From contig JACKAB010000008.1 of the NCBI GenBank assembly GCA_020635285.1, forward strand, positions 434,001-498,000: a stretch of DNA of 64,000 nt. The letters are read 5' to 3'. The stretch is from Ignavibacteriales bacterium (lineage in GTDB: Bacteria; Bacteroidota; Ignavibacteria; Ignavibacteriales; Melioribacteraceae). Of this stretch, positions 37,759 to 48,180 are shown piece by piece. Each line of letters opens with the position of its first letter. Position 1 is the stretch's first letter. Made by a program: the position numbers and the translations under genes. The notes beneath the pieces are model-generated. The model was not told the DNA's origin, did no database searches, and saw only the letters and a list, made by a program, of their open reading frames with translations.

Positions 37759-39273
37759 TTGAAAAGAAAAGCGTTAATAAGTGTATCCGATAAATCAAAT
37801 ATTGTAGAATTTGCAAAAGGTTTAACAACAAATAATTATGAGATTTTAGCAACTGGAAACACAGCAAAATTATTAATTGAAAATAAAATTGAATGTACGG
37901 AAATCTCTAATTATACTGGATTCCCCGAAATATTTTCGGGAAGGGTAAAAACTCTTCATCCAAAAGTTTTTGGAGGAATTTTATACAGAAGAGATAACGA
38001 GAATGATTTAGTTCAAGCTAAAGAAAATTCTATTGATCCTATTGATATTATTTGTGTTAATTTGTATCCGTTTGCTAAAGTAGTTAACAGAGATGATGTT
38101 GACGAGCAAACAAAAATTGAAAATATTGATATTGGCGGACCAAGTCTAATTAGGGCAGCTGCTAAAAACTTTAAGTATATTTCTGTTCTTACAAATCCTA
38201 ATCAATATGAAAAGTTTTTAACTGAATTAGAAAAAGCTGAAATAAATTTAGACACAAGAAAAAAACTTGCAGCCGAAGCTTTTTCGCATACCGCAGAATA
38301 TGACAAATTAATTGCCGATTATTTTGAAGAGGAAATTAGTAAGGAAAAAACAGCTCTAAGAATAAATTTACCTTTGTTAAATGAATTACGTTATGGCGAA
38401 AATCCGCATCAAAAAGCATACTTATACGGTAGTTTTTATGATAATTTTGAAACACTCCACGGAAAGGAATTATCTTATAATAATATTATTGATTTAACAG
38501 CCGCTGTTGATTTGGTTAATGAACTTGACGATAATTCTTGTATAATTGTTAAACATACAAATCCTTGCGGTGCAGCAACAGGAAATAATGTTTTAGATGC
38601 ATATGAGAAAGCACTTTCCTGCGATCCGGTTTCTTCATTTGGGGGAATTGTTGCTTTTAATAATGAAGTAACAGAAGAAGTATCAGAAAAGTTAAATGAA
38701 ATTTTTACAGAAGTAATTTGTGCCCCTTCATTTACAGAAAAAGCACTTCAAATTTTGATGAAGAAAAAAAATAGAAGAGTTATAAAAGTTCTCAAAAATG
38801 ATTCGAACATAAAGTTACAATTTAAAAGTATTCTAAATGGGGTTATTACCCAAGAAACTGATAAAAGTAACTTTCCTGCAGACTTTAAAAACGTTACTAA
38901 CAAAAAGGTTTCTGAGGAAGAATTAAAAAACTTAAAATTTGCTTGGATAATTTGCAAGCATACGAAATCCAATGCAATAGTTTTTTGTAAGGATTTAAAG
39001 GCTATTGGTGTTGGTGCTGGACAGATGTCAAGAATTGATTCATCGAGAATAGCAGTAGAAAAAGCAAAGCAGCATGGACACAGTTTAGAGGGAGCAGTGG
39101 CTGCATCAGACGCGTTTTTCCCATTTGCAGATGGTGTGGAAGAAATTGCTGCAAGTGGCATTACATCAATTGTTCAACCTGGCGGTTCAGTTAGAGATGA
39201 CGAAGTAATTGAAGCTGCTAATAAAAAAAATATATCAATGTTATTCACTGGTATTAGGAATTTTAAACATTAA
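37759..39273 (+). CDS. purH: Bifunctional AICAR transformylase / IMP cyclohydrolase
   Basis: It performs the last two purine steps, from AICAR to IMP. The N-terminal cyclohydrolase (MGS-like) domain starts KRKALISVSDKSNIVEFAKG and has SGRVKTLHPKVFGGILYRR and IGGPSLIRAAAKN. The C-terminal transformylase has LRYGENPHQKAY, IIVKHTNPCGAATG (catalytic Lys-His) and CDPVSSFGGI, with the tail SDAFFPFADGVE. 504 residues, start TTG 37759. It shares direction with purN and mreB and is intact. Confidence 0.96.
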   Translation: MKRKALISVSDKSNIVEFAKGLTTNNYEILATGNTAKLLIENKIECTEISNYTGFPEIFSGRVKTLHPKVFGGILYRRDNENDLVQAKENSIDPIDIICVNLYPFAKVVNRDDVDEQTKIENIDIGGPSLIRAAAKNFKYISVLTNPNQYEKFLTELEKAEINLDTRKKLAAEAFSHTAEYDKLIADYFEEEISKEKTALRINLPLLNELRYGENPHQKAYLYGSFYDNFETLHGKELSYNNIIDLTAAVDLVNELDDNSCIIVKHTNPCGAATGNNVLDAYEKALSCDPVSSFGGIVAFNNEVTEEVSEKLNEIFTEVICAPSFTEKALQILMKKKNRRVIKVLKNDSNIKLQFKSILNGVITQETDKSNFPADFKNVTNKKVSEEELKNLKFAWIICKHTKSNAIVFCKDLKAIGVGAGQMSRIDSSRIAVEKAKQHGHSLEGAVAASDAFFPFADGVEEIAASGITSIVQPGGSVRDDEVIEAANKKNISMLFTGIRNFKH

Positions 39274-39281
39274 GGGGCCTT

Positions 39282-40307
39282 ATGGGAATTTTTGATTTTT
39301 TATCGACAGATATTGCAATAGATCTTGGAACGGCAAATACATTAATTTATGTAAAGGGGAAGGGAATTGTTTTAAATGAACCTTCAATAGTTGCGTTTGA
39401 CCGAAATACAAAAAAAATAATTGCACTTGGAAATAAAGCAAAAGAGATGCAGGGAAGGGAACACCGTCAGATTAGGGTTTCTAGACCTATGCGAGATGGA
39501 GTAATTGCTGATTTTGAAATTGCTGAAGGAATGATTAGGGCATTTATAAAAAAAGTAAACCGAGGAGCTTTCTCAAGTCGGAGGGTAGTTGTTGCCGTTC
39601 CGAGCGGAGTTACTGAAGTTGAAAAAAGAGCTGTAAGGGATAGTGCAGAACACGCAGGTGCAAAAGAAGTACATTTAATTGCCGAACCAATGGCAGCTGC
39701 AATTGGTGTTGGAATTGATGTTAGTGCTCCTGTTGGAAATATGATTTTAGATATCGGCGGTGGAACTACCGAAATAGCTGTTATTGCTTTAGATGGAATT
39801 GTGAATGAAGAATCGCTAAGAGTTGCTGGTGATGAAATGAATAATGCCATCATTCAATTTTTTAAGAAAAATTATAATTTATTAATTGGCGAAAGAACCG
39901 GTGAAAAAATTAAATGCGAAGTTGGTTCTGCTGTGCCATTAAAAGAAGAAATAACAATTCAAGTTAAAGGTCGCGATCTTGTTGGCGGAATTCCAAAAAC
40001 AGTGGAGGTAAGTTCTGTTGAAATTCGAGATGCATTAAATGAAAACATTACGCAAATTGTTGAGGGTGTTAAACAATCACTCGAAAGAACTCCTCCTGAG
40101 CTTTCTGCCGATATTTTAGATAGAGGTGTAATGATAACCGGAGGTGGTGCATTACTAAAAGGTCTTGATGAAAGAATTAGAATGGAAACAAATCTTCCTG
40201 TTCACATTGCCGAAAATCCCTTACTTGCTGTTGTAATGGGAGCCGGTAAAGCGATTGAAAATATGAATAAATATTCAAAGGTATTTATTCGCAAAAGAAG
40301 TTACTAA
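39282..40307 (+). CDS. mreB: Rod shape-determining protein MreB
   Basis: The bacterial actin homologue that orients cell-wall growth along the membrane. The 341-residue frame has the phosphate-1 motif DLGTANTLIYVKGKGIVLNEPS (residues about 11-32), connecting DFEIAEGMIRAFI, phosphate-2 ILDIGGGTTEIAVIALDG and the adenosine motif MITGGGALLKGLDE near residue 285. The N-terminal amphipathic stretch MGIFDFLSTD fits membrane binding. Start ATG 39282 has a GGGG stretch upstream. The first gene of mreB-mreC-mreD-mrdA-rodA; its stop overlaps mreC's ATG. Confidence 0.97.
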   Translation: MGIFDFLSTDIAIDLGTANTLIYVKGKGIVLNEPSIVAFDRNTKKIIALGNKAKEMQGREHRQIRVSRPMRDGVIADFEIAEGMIRAFIKKVNRGAFSSRRVVVAVPSGVTEVEKRAVRDSAEHAGAKEVHLIAEPMAAAIGVGIDVSAPVGNMILDIGGGTTEIAVIALDGIVNEESLRVAGDEMNNAIIQFFKKNYNLLIGERTGEKIKCEVGSAVPLKEEITIQVKGRDLVGGIPKTVEVSSVEIRDALNENITQIVEGVKQSLERTPPELSADILDRGVMITGGGALLKGLDERIRMETNLPVHIAENPLLAVVMGAGKAIENMNKYSKVFIRKRSY

Positions 40308-41143
40308 TGCCCCGATTTATAAGCGTATTCCTAAATAACTTTAAAGAATACATAGTTTTAGTTTTACTCTTAATTATAAGTCTATCTCTTATCACTCTAA
40401 ATGATAACCACAAGGTGAAGAATATTAGATTATATGCACTTGGAACTTTTGCGTCAGTAAATTCATTTTTATCAAACCTTAAAAATTTCTTTGAAGATAG
40501 AGCGTATATTGATGGCTTATTAAAACACAACGCAGAACTTACTTTGCAAGTGAATGAGCTTAGAAATTATGCCTATCAGTATGAAGAATTGCATGGACAG
40601 TCTGAATTTATTAAAACTTCCAAATATGAATTAATTTCTGCAAGAATAGTTTCCAGATTAGTCTCTAAAGTAAGCGGCTATTTTATTATTTCAAAAGGCT
40701 CATTGGATGGAGTAACTGAGAGTATGCCAGTTATAACTGATGAAGGTTTGGTTGGAATTGTTATGGATGTTGCAAGTAATTATTCAACCGTACGAACTTA
40801 TGAAAATAGTTTGTTTAAAGTTGCTGTAAAAGATCAACGCAGTGGTGTAGATGGTATTTTAAATTGGGATGGCAAAGAACTAATTATTAAAAATGTTCCC
40901 ACAACAGAAGATGTTGAAGTTGGCGATAGAGTAATAGTCTCTGAGCTAAGTACAATTATTCCACCTGCAATTCCTGTTGGAATTATTTCAAGCAAAGAGA
41001 GTACAGTTTCTGGAATTTTAAGTAATATAAAAGTAAAACCGTATACCAATGTTAATAAAATTGAAAACGTTTTAGTGGTAAAGAAAAGTCAAAATTTTCA
41101 ACTCGATTCACTTTTTAATAAAATTAATGGAGTTGTAAAATAA
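40307..41143 (+). CDS. mreC: Rod shape-determining protein MreC
   Basis: MreC is a bitopic membrane protein that links MreB, MreD and PBP2. The 278-residue protein has one N-terminal membrane segment (YIVLVLLLIISLSLITLN), then a coiled-coil region (LLKHNAELTLQVNELRNYAYQYEEL) and the beta-rich periplasmic domain (ISARIVSRLVSKVSGYFIIS, VITDEGLVGIVMDV, RSGVDGILNW, GDRVIVSELSTIIPPAIPVG). The order matches the family. Its TAA (41141-41143) overlaps the mreD initiation site. Confidence 0.93.
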   Translation: MPRFISVFLNNFKEYIVLVLLLIISLSLITLNDNHKVKNIRLYALGTFASVNSFLSNLKNFFEDRAYIDGLLKHNAELTLQVNELRNYAYQYEELHGQSEFIKTSKYELISARIVSRLVSKVSGYFIISKGSLDGVTESMPVITDEGLVGIVMDVASNYSTVRTYENSLFKVAVKDQRSGVDGILNWDGKELIIKNVPTTEDVEVGDRVIVSELSTIIPPAIPVGIISSKESTVSGILSNIKVKPYTNVNKIENVLVVKKSQNFQLDSLFNKINGVVK

Positions 41144-41629
41144 AAATTCTTTCATTCATATTACCAATTTTAATCTTTTTTCCGGTTGCGTTATTGCAGT
41201 TTATCTTTGTACCAATGATTGCTATTGATGCAATAGCGCCTGACATAATAATGATATTGCTGGTTTATTATGCTTTAAAATATGGACAATTATATGGAAC
41301 ATTTTTAGGTTCGATTTTCGGTTTATTATTTGATATAATATCTGGTGGAATTTTGGGGAGCGCAATGTTTGCAAAAACAATAAGTGGATTCATTGCCGGT
41401 TACTTCTATAATGAAAATAAAATTGAAACGAATATATCTACAATGTTTTTGTGTTTATTGTTTTTATAACTTCAACCATCAATTCATTTTTTATTTATTG
41501 CTATCTAGTTCAGAAATTAAATTAACTGCCGCGCATTTAATTTTGGAACAGGGAGTTCTTCCAGGAATTTACACGGCGGTAATCAGTATTCCAGTTGTTA
41601 TTTTTAACCAAAAACAAAAAACGTTATGA
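41140..41629 (+). pseudogene. mreD: Rod shape-determining protein MreD, frame-interrupted, with an apparent ATA start
   Basis: MreD is a polytopic membrane partner of MreC. The frame upstream of the later TTG (41194) reads (M)KILSFILPILIFFPVALL, then FIFVPMIAIDAIAPDIIMI and GTFLGSIFGLLFDIISGG, the usual MreD membrane pattern. The only start in that frame is ATA at 41140, overlapping the mreC stop; an ATG would make the usual ATGA overlap. Two indels near 41455-41520 move the frame, after which SSSEIKLTAAHLILEQGVLP leads to the end. Corrected length is about 163 residues. Its TGA overlaps the mrdA ATG (ATGA at 41626-41629). Confidence 0.75.
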
Positions 41630-43400
41630 GTGATACAATATTTGCTTCAAAGCTGCGGAGAAATATTTTAATTACATTCATCACTTTTATTGGTATTGGA
41701 TTTATTTTCCAGTTAATTAAAATGCAAATTATTGAAAATGCCGAGTATACGCTTAGATCAGATAGCAACTCAATAAAGAAAAATCCTCAGCAAGCACCAA
41801 GAGAATTTTTTCGATAGAAATTTAGATGTTCTAGTAAGTAACAAACCGACTTATACTTTACAAATTACACCTGCACTTTATGATACCAATTATAACCAAA
41901 AACTTGAATCAGTATTAAATGAAGACCGCGGAGCAATTAATAATATTTTTATTAAGTCTCGGATTTATTCAAAATATTTACCGCGTATAATTAAGAGATC
42001 TCAATTTTGGAGAAGTTGTATGGTTTGAAGAAAATAATGAAGATCTGAAGGAACAAATATTATTGTGCAAATGCAGAGAGATTATTCATATGGAGTAATG
42101 GGTTCGCACATTTTTGGATATTTAAGGGAGATCAATTCTGCTCAGCTTTCTAAATATGAAGATATTTATGACTTAGGCGATTTTATTGGGATAACTGGAA
42201 TTGAAAAACTTATGAAAATATATTAAGAGGAAATAAAGGATTTGAGTTTGTCCTTGTCGACTCAAAAGAAAAACTATTGGGCGCTATTTAGAAGGATTAA
42301 ACGATATTCCTCCAATAAAAGGAAAGGATTTAATTTTAACTTTAGATAAACAGGCGCAAGAAGTTGCTGAAAGGGAATTTCAGGGATTAAGTGGATCGCT
42401 TGTTGCAATTGAACCTTCGACCGGTGAAATTTTAGCATATGTAAGTGCCCGGAATATGATTTAAATGCTTTCGCTTCAGTAACCTCTAAAGATGTAATAA
42501 ATAAAATTAGCAAGGACCCGCTAAAACCGTTATTTGATAGGGCCGCAAACTCTATTTATCCGCCCGGCTCAACTTACAAAATGCTTGGGGCCATTATTGG
42601 TTTAGAAGAACATTTGATAGATATTAACAGTACTATTGTTTGTAAAGGTGGTTTTAGGTTTGGAAACAGATTTTTTAAATGTCATGGAAATCATGGTTCA
42701 ATTAGCGTTGTTGGCGCAATTGAAAAATCATGTAACACATTTTTCTATAAATTGATTTTAGAGATTGGTTTAGATAGATGGGCAAATTATTTAAGAATGT
42801 TTGGGTTTGGTTCTAAAACCGGATTTGATTTAGGTGGTGAAGCGGCAGGCATTGTACCCGATACAAAATATTATGACCGCGTATTTGGGAAAAATAAATG
42901 GACTAAAGGAACGCTCATAAGTTTAGGTATTGGGCAAGGTGAATTTAGTGTTACCACTCTTCAGCTGGCACAGTATACAGCTTTGCTTGCAAATTTTGGA
43001 AGAACAAAAAACCGCACATTGTTCAATCCTACTTAGAAGGACTTCAAAATGTTGAAGTACCATTGACTTTTGATGACAAAGTGGTAAATATTTCCAAAAG
43101 TACTTTTGATATTGTGAGAGAAGGAATGTTTAAAGTTGTTAATGGAAATGGAACGGCGAGGCACATTAGATTGCCTAATATTAGCATTGCCGGAAAAACA
43201 GGAACCTCTCAAAACCCTCATGGTAAAGATCATGCTTTATTTATTGGTTTTGCACCTATGAGAACCCTAAAATTGCGGTAGCTGTAATTGTGGAGAATGT
43301 TGGATTTGGAGGAACTCATGCAGCACCGATTGCACAAAAAGTTATTAAAGCTTATTTAGAAAACCTTGAAGGAAATGATTTTAAAGTCACTGGAATGTAA
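41626..43400 (+). pseudogene. mrdA: Penicillin-binding protein 2 (MrdA), frame-interrupted
   Basis: A class B PBP that cross-links peptidoglycan during rod elongation with RodA. The N-terminal anchor (ILITFITFIGIGFIFQLI) is followed by the dimerisation region (RNLDVLVSNKPTYTL) and the transpeptidase domain: SxxK serine in PPGSTYKMLG (about 42560-42590), SxN in EKSCNTFFYK (about 42725) and KTGTSQNPHGKDHA (about 43195). At least six frame changes occur (near 41810, 42000-42060, 42220, 42275, 42450, 43030, 43260). All catalytic motifs survive in one frame or another, which suggests sequencing errors rather than decay. Corrected length is about 590. Confidence 0.8.
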
Positions 43401-43406
43401 GTAAAA

Positions 43407-44636
43407 TTGAGTGCAACAAATAAAATATCAGATAAATTTGATTTTATCATTTTTGGAGTTATGCTATTATTAACTGCAATTGGATTAGTCGCAATATACA
43501 GCGCAACTAATACTCATCCAACGGCTTCAGGTAATTTTCAAAAACAATATATTACAGCAATAATAGGATTTGTATCTTTTTTTATTGCTTACTTTATTCC
43601 ATATAAAACCTATAGATATATAGCAGTTCCATCATATATGCTGTCAATATTGGCTTTAACGGCGGTTATATTTTTAGGTAAAACTGTTTATGGCGCAAAA
43701 AGCTGGATAAGTATTGGTCCATTTGGATTTCAACCTTCTGAGTTTGCCAAAATTGGACTTATATTATTTCTTGCATATTACCTTACAAGAAAAAGAAAAA
43801 ATCCAAATAAATTTAAAGATTTTAGTGTTATTGCGTTATATAGTTTCATTCCTATATTGCTAATTTTACTTCAGCCTGATATGGGTACGGCACTTGTTTA
43901 TTTTGCTGTAATTATTGCCATGTTTTTTTGGAGTGGAGTTGATTTATTTTGGTTCTTTTTATTTATATCTCCCGTAGTAGTTTTATTTGCTTCTCTGTTT
44001 AGCTTAGCGGCATTTGTACTTTCAATGTTTGTGGTTTTTGCATTATTGATTTATTTTAAGAAAAATATTTTTATTAATGCATCAATTGTTGTAATGAACA
44101 TGTCAGGTGCATACTTGTTAGATTATGCAATGCAATATTTAGCTCCGCATCAGCAAAAAAGAATTTTGTCTTTTATTGACCCAACTGCTGATCCTCTTGG
44201 CGCTGGCTATAATATACTGCAGACAAAAGTAGCTATTGGTTCAGGCGGTTTTTTAGGAAAAGGATTTCTGCATGGCAATCAAACTCAATTAAAATATATT
44301 CCCGAACAATGGACAGATTTTATTTTTTGTGTAATTGGCGAGGAATTTGGATTTATTGGCAGCGCGCTTGTTGTTATATTATTTGTAATATTATTTTATA
44401 GGTTAATTTCAATTACAGCACACACAAAAAATAAATTTGGAAGCATTGTAATTATTGGGACTTTGGCACTAATGTTTACCCATTTTGCTATTAACATAGG
44501 AATGAATTTAGGAGTTGCACCGGTGATAGGCTTGCCATTACCGTTTTTAAGTTATGGCGGAAGTTCGTTAATTGTAAACATGACTTTATTAGGAATTGCT
44601 CTGAATTTCTATAACAATAGAAGGGAACAAATTTAA
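43407..44636 (+). CDS. rodA: Rod shape-determining protein RodA (SEDS glycosyltransferase)
   Basis: A SEDS-family peptidoglycan polymerase with about ten membrane segments (409 residues). The motifs are GAKSWISIGPFGFQPSEFAKIG (about 95-116), LLQPDMGTALVYFAVIIAMFF, QTDFIFCVIGEEFGFIGS-like (WTDFIFCVIGEEFGFIGS) and VIGLPLPFLSYGGSSLIVN, which includes the SEDS signature. The start is TTG 43407, six bases after the mrdA stop. It completes the elongasome operon and acts with MrdA. Confidence 0.95.
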   Translation: MSATNKISDKFDFIIFGVMLLLTAIGLVAIYSATNTHPTASGNFQKQYITAIIGFVSFFIAYFIPYKTYRYIAVPSYMLSILALTAVIFLGKTVYGAKSWISIGPFGFQPSEFAKIGLILFLAYYLTRKRKNPNKFKDFSVIALYSFIPILLILLQPDMGTALVYFAVIIAMFFWSGVDLFWFFLFISPVVVLFASLFSLAAFVLSMFVVFALLIYFKKNIFINASIVVMNMSGAYLLDYAMQYLAPHQQKRILSFIDPTADPLGAGYNILQTKVAIGSGGFLGKGFLHGNQTQLKYIPEQWTDFIFCVIGEEFGFIGSALVVILFVILFYRLISITAHTKNKFGSIVIIGTLALMFTHFAINIGMNLGVAPVIGLPLPFLSYGGSSLIVNMTLLGIALNFYNNRREQI

Positions 44637-44654
44637 ATATATTCTGGAAAAATT

Positions 44655-45473
44655 ATGACAGCTCAACAAAAGCTAAAAGAAAAAACATCTCAAAAATTAC
44701 ATATTTGTGTCGGATTAGATACTGACATAAAAAAGATTCCGGCAAATTTACAAAAGTCAAAAAACGCAATTCTAGATTTTAACAAAGCCGTAATTGAGGC
44801 CACAATTCATGATTCAGCAGCTTATAAGATCAATTTTGCATTTTACGAAACATTTGGTTCAAAAGGATTTGATATAATTGAGAAAACTATTGATTTTATT
44901 GGTAACAAGGTTTTAATAATTGCCGATGCTAAAAGAGGCGATATAGGAAATACCTCTAAAAAATATGCCGAATCTGTATTTGATTATTTTAAATGTGATT
45001 CAATCACTCTTCATCCTTATATGGGATATGAATCTGTTAGTCCATTTTTAGAATATGAAAATAAGCTCAGCTTTATTTTGGGTTTAACCTCAAATAAAAG
45101 TGCAGTTGATTTTGAGAAACAAAAATTGATAAATGGAAAATTTCTTTATCAAGAAGTAATTGAAAAAAAATTGGGGAGTGGAACACAAATAATAATTGTG
45201 GAATTGTTTTTGGTGCAACTAACATAAATGAACTTCAAGAAAATATTGCAGTCGTTTAAAAGTATGCCTATATTATTGCCAGGTGTTGGAGCGCAGGGTG
45301 GAAGCTTAGAAGATGTGGTTAACGCTTTTTACAAAATTAACAATCAGAATTTTATAGTCAATGTTAGTCGAGGCTTATTATATATTGATGATTCAAATGA
45401 ATTTCAAAAAAGTATTGAGAAAGAAATTAAAAAACTTAATCAAATTGTTCTAAAAAGTAGTTCTGGTTTTTAA
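44655..45473 (+). pseudogene. pyrF: Orotidine-5'-phosphate decarboxylase (type 2), frame-interrupted
   Basis: It decarboxylates OMP to UMP. The N-terminal region has LHICVGLDTDIKKIP and FNKAVIEATIHDSAAYKINFAFYE, and the active-site loop is LIIADAKRGDIGNTSKKYAES (the DxKRGDI type-2 signature). The frame breaks near 45195 (CGIVFGATNINELQENI lies in another frame) and again near 45257 (one T too many), then reads ILLPGVGAQGGSLEDV and ends at 45473. The total is about 272 residues. Both breaks look like indels. It is downstream of rodA. Confidence 0.85.
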
Positions 45474-45541
45474 CATTATTTTTCATCTCAGTATTTTTTA
45501 TTTTAATAGATAAACATTTATTTGGTGATTAGAATTTAATT

Positions 45542-47012
45542 ATGCAATCACAAACAAATATATCTGAAGAACAATTCCATAAAATTTGGCAAGAGCAGGA
45601 TTTTACAGCAGAACTAAAAACATTGGCTGGAGACGATGTTGAAGTTATTTCTCCGGGAGAATATAATTCTGATGAATCCGGTCCGGACTTTAAGCACGCC
45701 AGAATTAAACTAGGTAATTTAACATTTGTTGGTGATGTAGAAATAGATCAAGATTATTCAGATTGGAAAAAACATGGTCACAATATAAACCGGAATTACA
45801 ACAAACTTATTCTTCATATTAGTTATACTAACCCTCAGAAACAAAATTACATTTACACAAGCGATGGAAGGAAAGTTCCATCCATTGCAATCAATAAATA
45901 TATTTCTGCTGATAATTTAGAAACTATCAAAAAGCCAACCAGTAAAAAAAATTTATTAATAAAAATTTAAATCTAAAATGCAGTCATGAAATTCATTTAG
46001 TTGACTACCAATTACGAAACAAGACAGTTCTACAATTTGGCTTAAAGCGATTTGAGAATAAATGTAAAAAAAGTTTTTAACCGGCTTAAAGAATTAAAAT
46101 TTATAAATGACTTAGAGTTAAACGAACCAGTAATAAGATATGAGTTAACAAAAGAATTTGATGAAAAAAAAATTTTGAAAAAGAAGATTTTAAGGATAAA
46201 GATATTTGGAAACAGCTTTTGTATGAATTTATTTTCGAAGCATTGGGCTACTCTAAAAATAAACGAATGATGCAAAAGTTAGCACAAAGTGTAAACTTAA
46301 AATTTCTTAACAGCATTGAGTTTACTGAAAATTATAAAAACCAAAGTTGAAGCAATATTATTTAGTATTGCTGGACTTTTACCGGAATTAAATGATGATG
46401 ATAAATATTTAAAAATCTGACTGATGAGTGGAACAAAGAAAAAGTAAATTACGATGGTAAATTTTTGATGAAACCCAATGGCATTTTCTTGGTCAGCGGC
46501 CTCAAAATTTTCCTACCATCAGAATTGTAGGCGGAGCAATTTTAATAGAATCAATTTTACATCATAACTTGGCAGGACAAATAATTAAAAAATTTTCTGA
46601 GATAAATAATCCCAAAGTTTTAATCAATTCAATTAGGTCTTTATTTATTTTAAAGGCAACCGGTTACTGGCAGGAACATTATGTCTTCAATAAAAAATCA
46701 AAAGTAAAGCTTAATTATTTACTGGGACTTTCACGAGCAGATGAAATAATGATTAATGTAATTTTACCTTATCTTTCTGTTTATTTTGAGCTGTTTGGAA
46801 ATCAGAAATTATCAAAGAAAGTATTGCAGATTTATAATGAGTATGATCAGAAGTCTGATAATAAAATAACGAAAGATGTATCCAAAGGTTTGCAAGTGGA
46901 AGGTCTGGAAAAGAAAACTATTTATGCACAGGGGATGATTGAACTTTACAGAAATTATTGCAGCAAAAATAGATGTTTGGAGTGTGAGATTGGTAAAACT
47001 GTTTTTACATGA
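45542..47012 (+). pseudogene. DUF2851 family protein, frame-interrupted
   Basis: The protein begins EEQFHKIWQEQDF, with EVISPGEYNSDESGPDFKHA and FVGDVEIDQDYSDWKKHGH, the conserved N-terminus of DUF2851, a family mainly in Bacteroidota and of unknown function. The C-terminal end has IYAQGMIELYRNYCSKNRCLECEIG, the cysteine motif of that family. Frame changes fall near 45965, 46055-46270 and 46330-46560, all near A or T runs. Corrected length is about 480 residues. It stands between pyrF and the convergent bifunctional nuclease. Confidence 0.7.
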
Positions 47013-47067
47013 AAAATCTTTTAAAAAATAATAAATTGTCGTTCTGGCATGTCTGTTGATTCGAACT

Positions 47068-47168
47068 GTCATTCCAATTTGATTTTTTGCAAGACCGGAA
47101 TCTATAATTTGTCCACAAAAAATAAAGATTCAGATTCCAGTATTCTAAAAAGCAGAAACCGGAATGAC
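47068..47168. repeat. Nested GTCATTCC-type inverted repeat
   Basis: GTCATTCC (47068-47075) and GGAATGAC (47161-47168) are inverted; nested inside are GGAATCT (47097-47103) and AGATTCC (47132-47138). The element fills the gap between convergent DUF2851 and bifunctional-nuclease genes, so it may act as a two-way terminator. It shares arms with 15956-16014. Confidence 0.55.
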
Positions 47169-47172
47169 GATA

Positions 47173-47775
47173 TTAATTATTACCTTTCAACCTATTAATC
47201 TCATCTCTTAATTTTGCAGCGCGTTCGTAATCTTCTTTTTCCAAAGCTTCTCTTAATTGATCTTGTAAAGATGCGACTTTAGTTTCAGAGGATTGTTTAG
47301 GGTATTGTTTTGATTCAAAATTATTCGCAAGGTCAATAGATTCTTCTGACTCTTCGCCCTCATCACCAGATGGAACAAAAGATGCTGCTCGCATAACTTC
47401 TTCAGAAACAAAAATTTGTGATCCGGTTCTAACTGCTAAAGCAATTGCATCGCTCGGTCTTGCGTCTATTGTATTAGTAAGAGTGGAAACTTCTAAAATA
47501 ATTTTAGCGTAAAAAGTATTGTCGCGTAATTCATCAATAAATATTTCTAAAACAGTTGCTCCAAGATCATCCACCAAATTTTTCATTAAATCGTGGGTTA
47601 ACGGTCGGGGAGGTTTAATTCCCTCAATTTCTAAAGCTATAGATTGTGCCTCAAACGAGCCAATTATAATTGGTAATCTGCGTGTGCCGTAAGATTCCTT
47701 TAATAAAAGAGCATAGGCTCCACCAGCAGATGGGCTTGAAGACAATCCTAAAATATCAACTTGAACTTTATCCAA
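47173..47775 (-). CDS. Bifunctional nuclease-family protein with C-terminal UVR motif
   Basis: A 200-residue protein with the BFN (DUF151) domain: LLLKESYGTRRLPIIIGSFEAQSIALEI (residues about 24-51), THDLMKNLVDDLG, and DARPSDAIALAVRTGSQIFV (about 104-123). These proteins were named for nuclease activity in plants; the role in bacteria is not well defined. From about residue 170 there is a UVR/coiled motif, LREALEKEDYERAAKLRDEINRL, also in UvrB and UvrC. Start TTG 47775. The gene is alone on the minus strand, converging with DUF2851. Confidence 0.88.
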   Translation of the reverse strand: MDKVQVDILGLSSSPSAGGAYALLLKESYGTRRLPIIIGSFEAQSIALEIEGIKPPRPLTHDLMKNLVDDLGATVLEIFIDELRDNTFYAKIILEVSTLTNTIDARPSDAIALAVRTGSQIFVSEEVMRAASFVPSGDEGEESEESIDLANNFESKQYPKQSSETKVASLQDQLREALEKEDYERAAKLRDEINRLKGNN

Positions 47776-47871
47776 AACGAAACAATACCTTTATTATGTT
47801 AAAATTACTAATTTGTATGCGCTAATATAAAAAATATAATCGTAAAAATAATTTTAATATTTATTATCACA

Positions 47872-48180
47872 ATGAGAGATTTCTTAATAAAATCTGAATT
47901 AGAAAAGCCGAATGAAAGCATTAAACCGGAAATTTACGAAGACACAGAAATTGATTCCGCTTACCGTGTAATTTTGTTTAATGATAACATCCACACATTT
48001 GATGATGTAATTTTTCAGCTAATTAAAGCAATAAATTGTTCATTTGAAAAAGCAAGATCTTTTGCGTTTGAAGTTCATGTAAAAGGGAAAGCAATGGTTT
48101 TTGCCGGCTCCATGCTTGAGTGCTTAAAAGTCACTTCAATTTTAGAAGAGATTGGTCTGCACACACAAATTGTTGGGTGA
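47872..48180 (+). CDS. clpS: ATP-dependent Clp protease adaptor ClpS
   Basis: ClpS delivers N-degron substrates to ClpAP/ClpCP. The 102-residue protein has the core YRVILFNDNIHTFDDVI (residues about 31-47), in which NDNIHTFD is the substrate-pocket motif, and AFEVHVKGKAMVFAGS. It begins at ATG 47872, 96 bases from the divergent nuclease gene. No clpA is adjacent. Confidence 0.9.
   Translation: MRDFLIKSELEKPNESIKPEIYEDTEIDSAYRVILFNDNIHTFDDVIFQLIKAINCSFEKARSFAFEVHVKGKAMVFAGSMLECLKVTSILEEIGLHTQIVG

Noticed and set aside
39467..39853. 128-residue minus-strand ORF inside mreB
   Set aside because: Antisense shadow of a highly conserved gene; composition (Ser, Ala, Pro, Thr) reflects the opposite strand.
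41946..42300. Real decay of mrdA
   Set aside because: All three catalytic motifs and the flanking sequence survive in some frame, and loss of an essential elongasome gene in an otherwise intact operon is unlikely.
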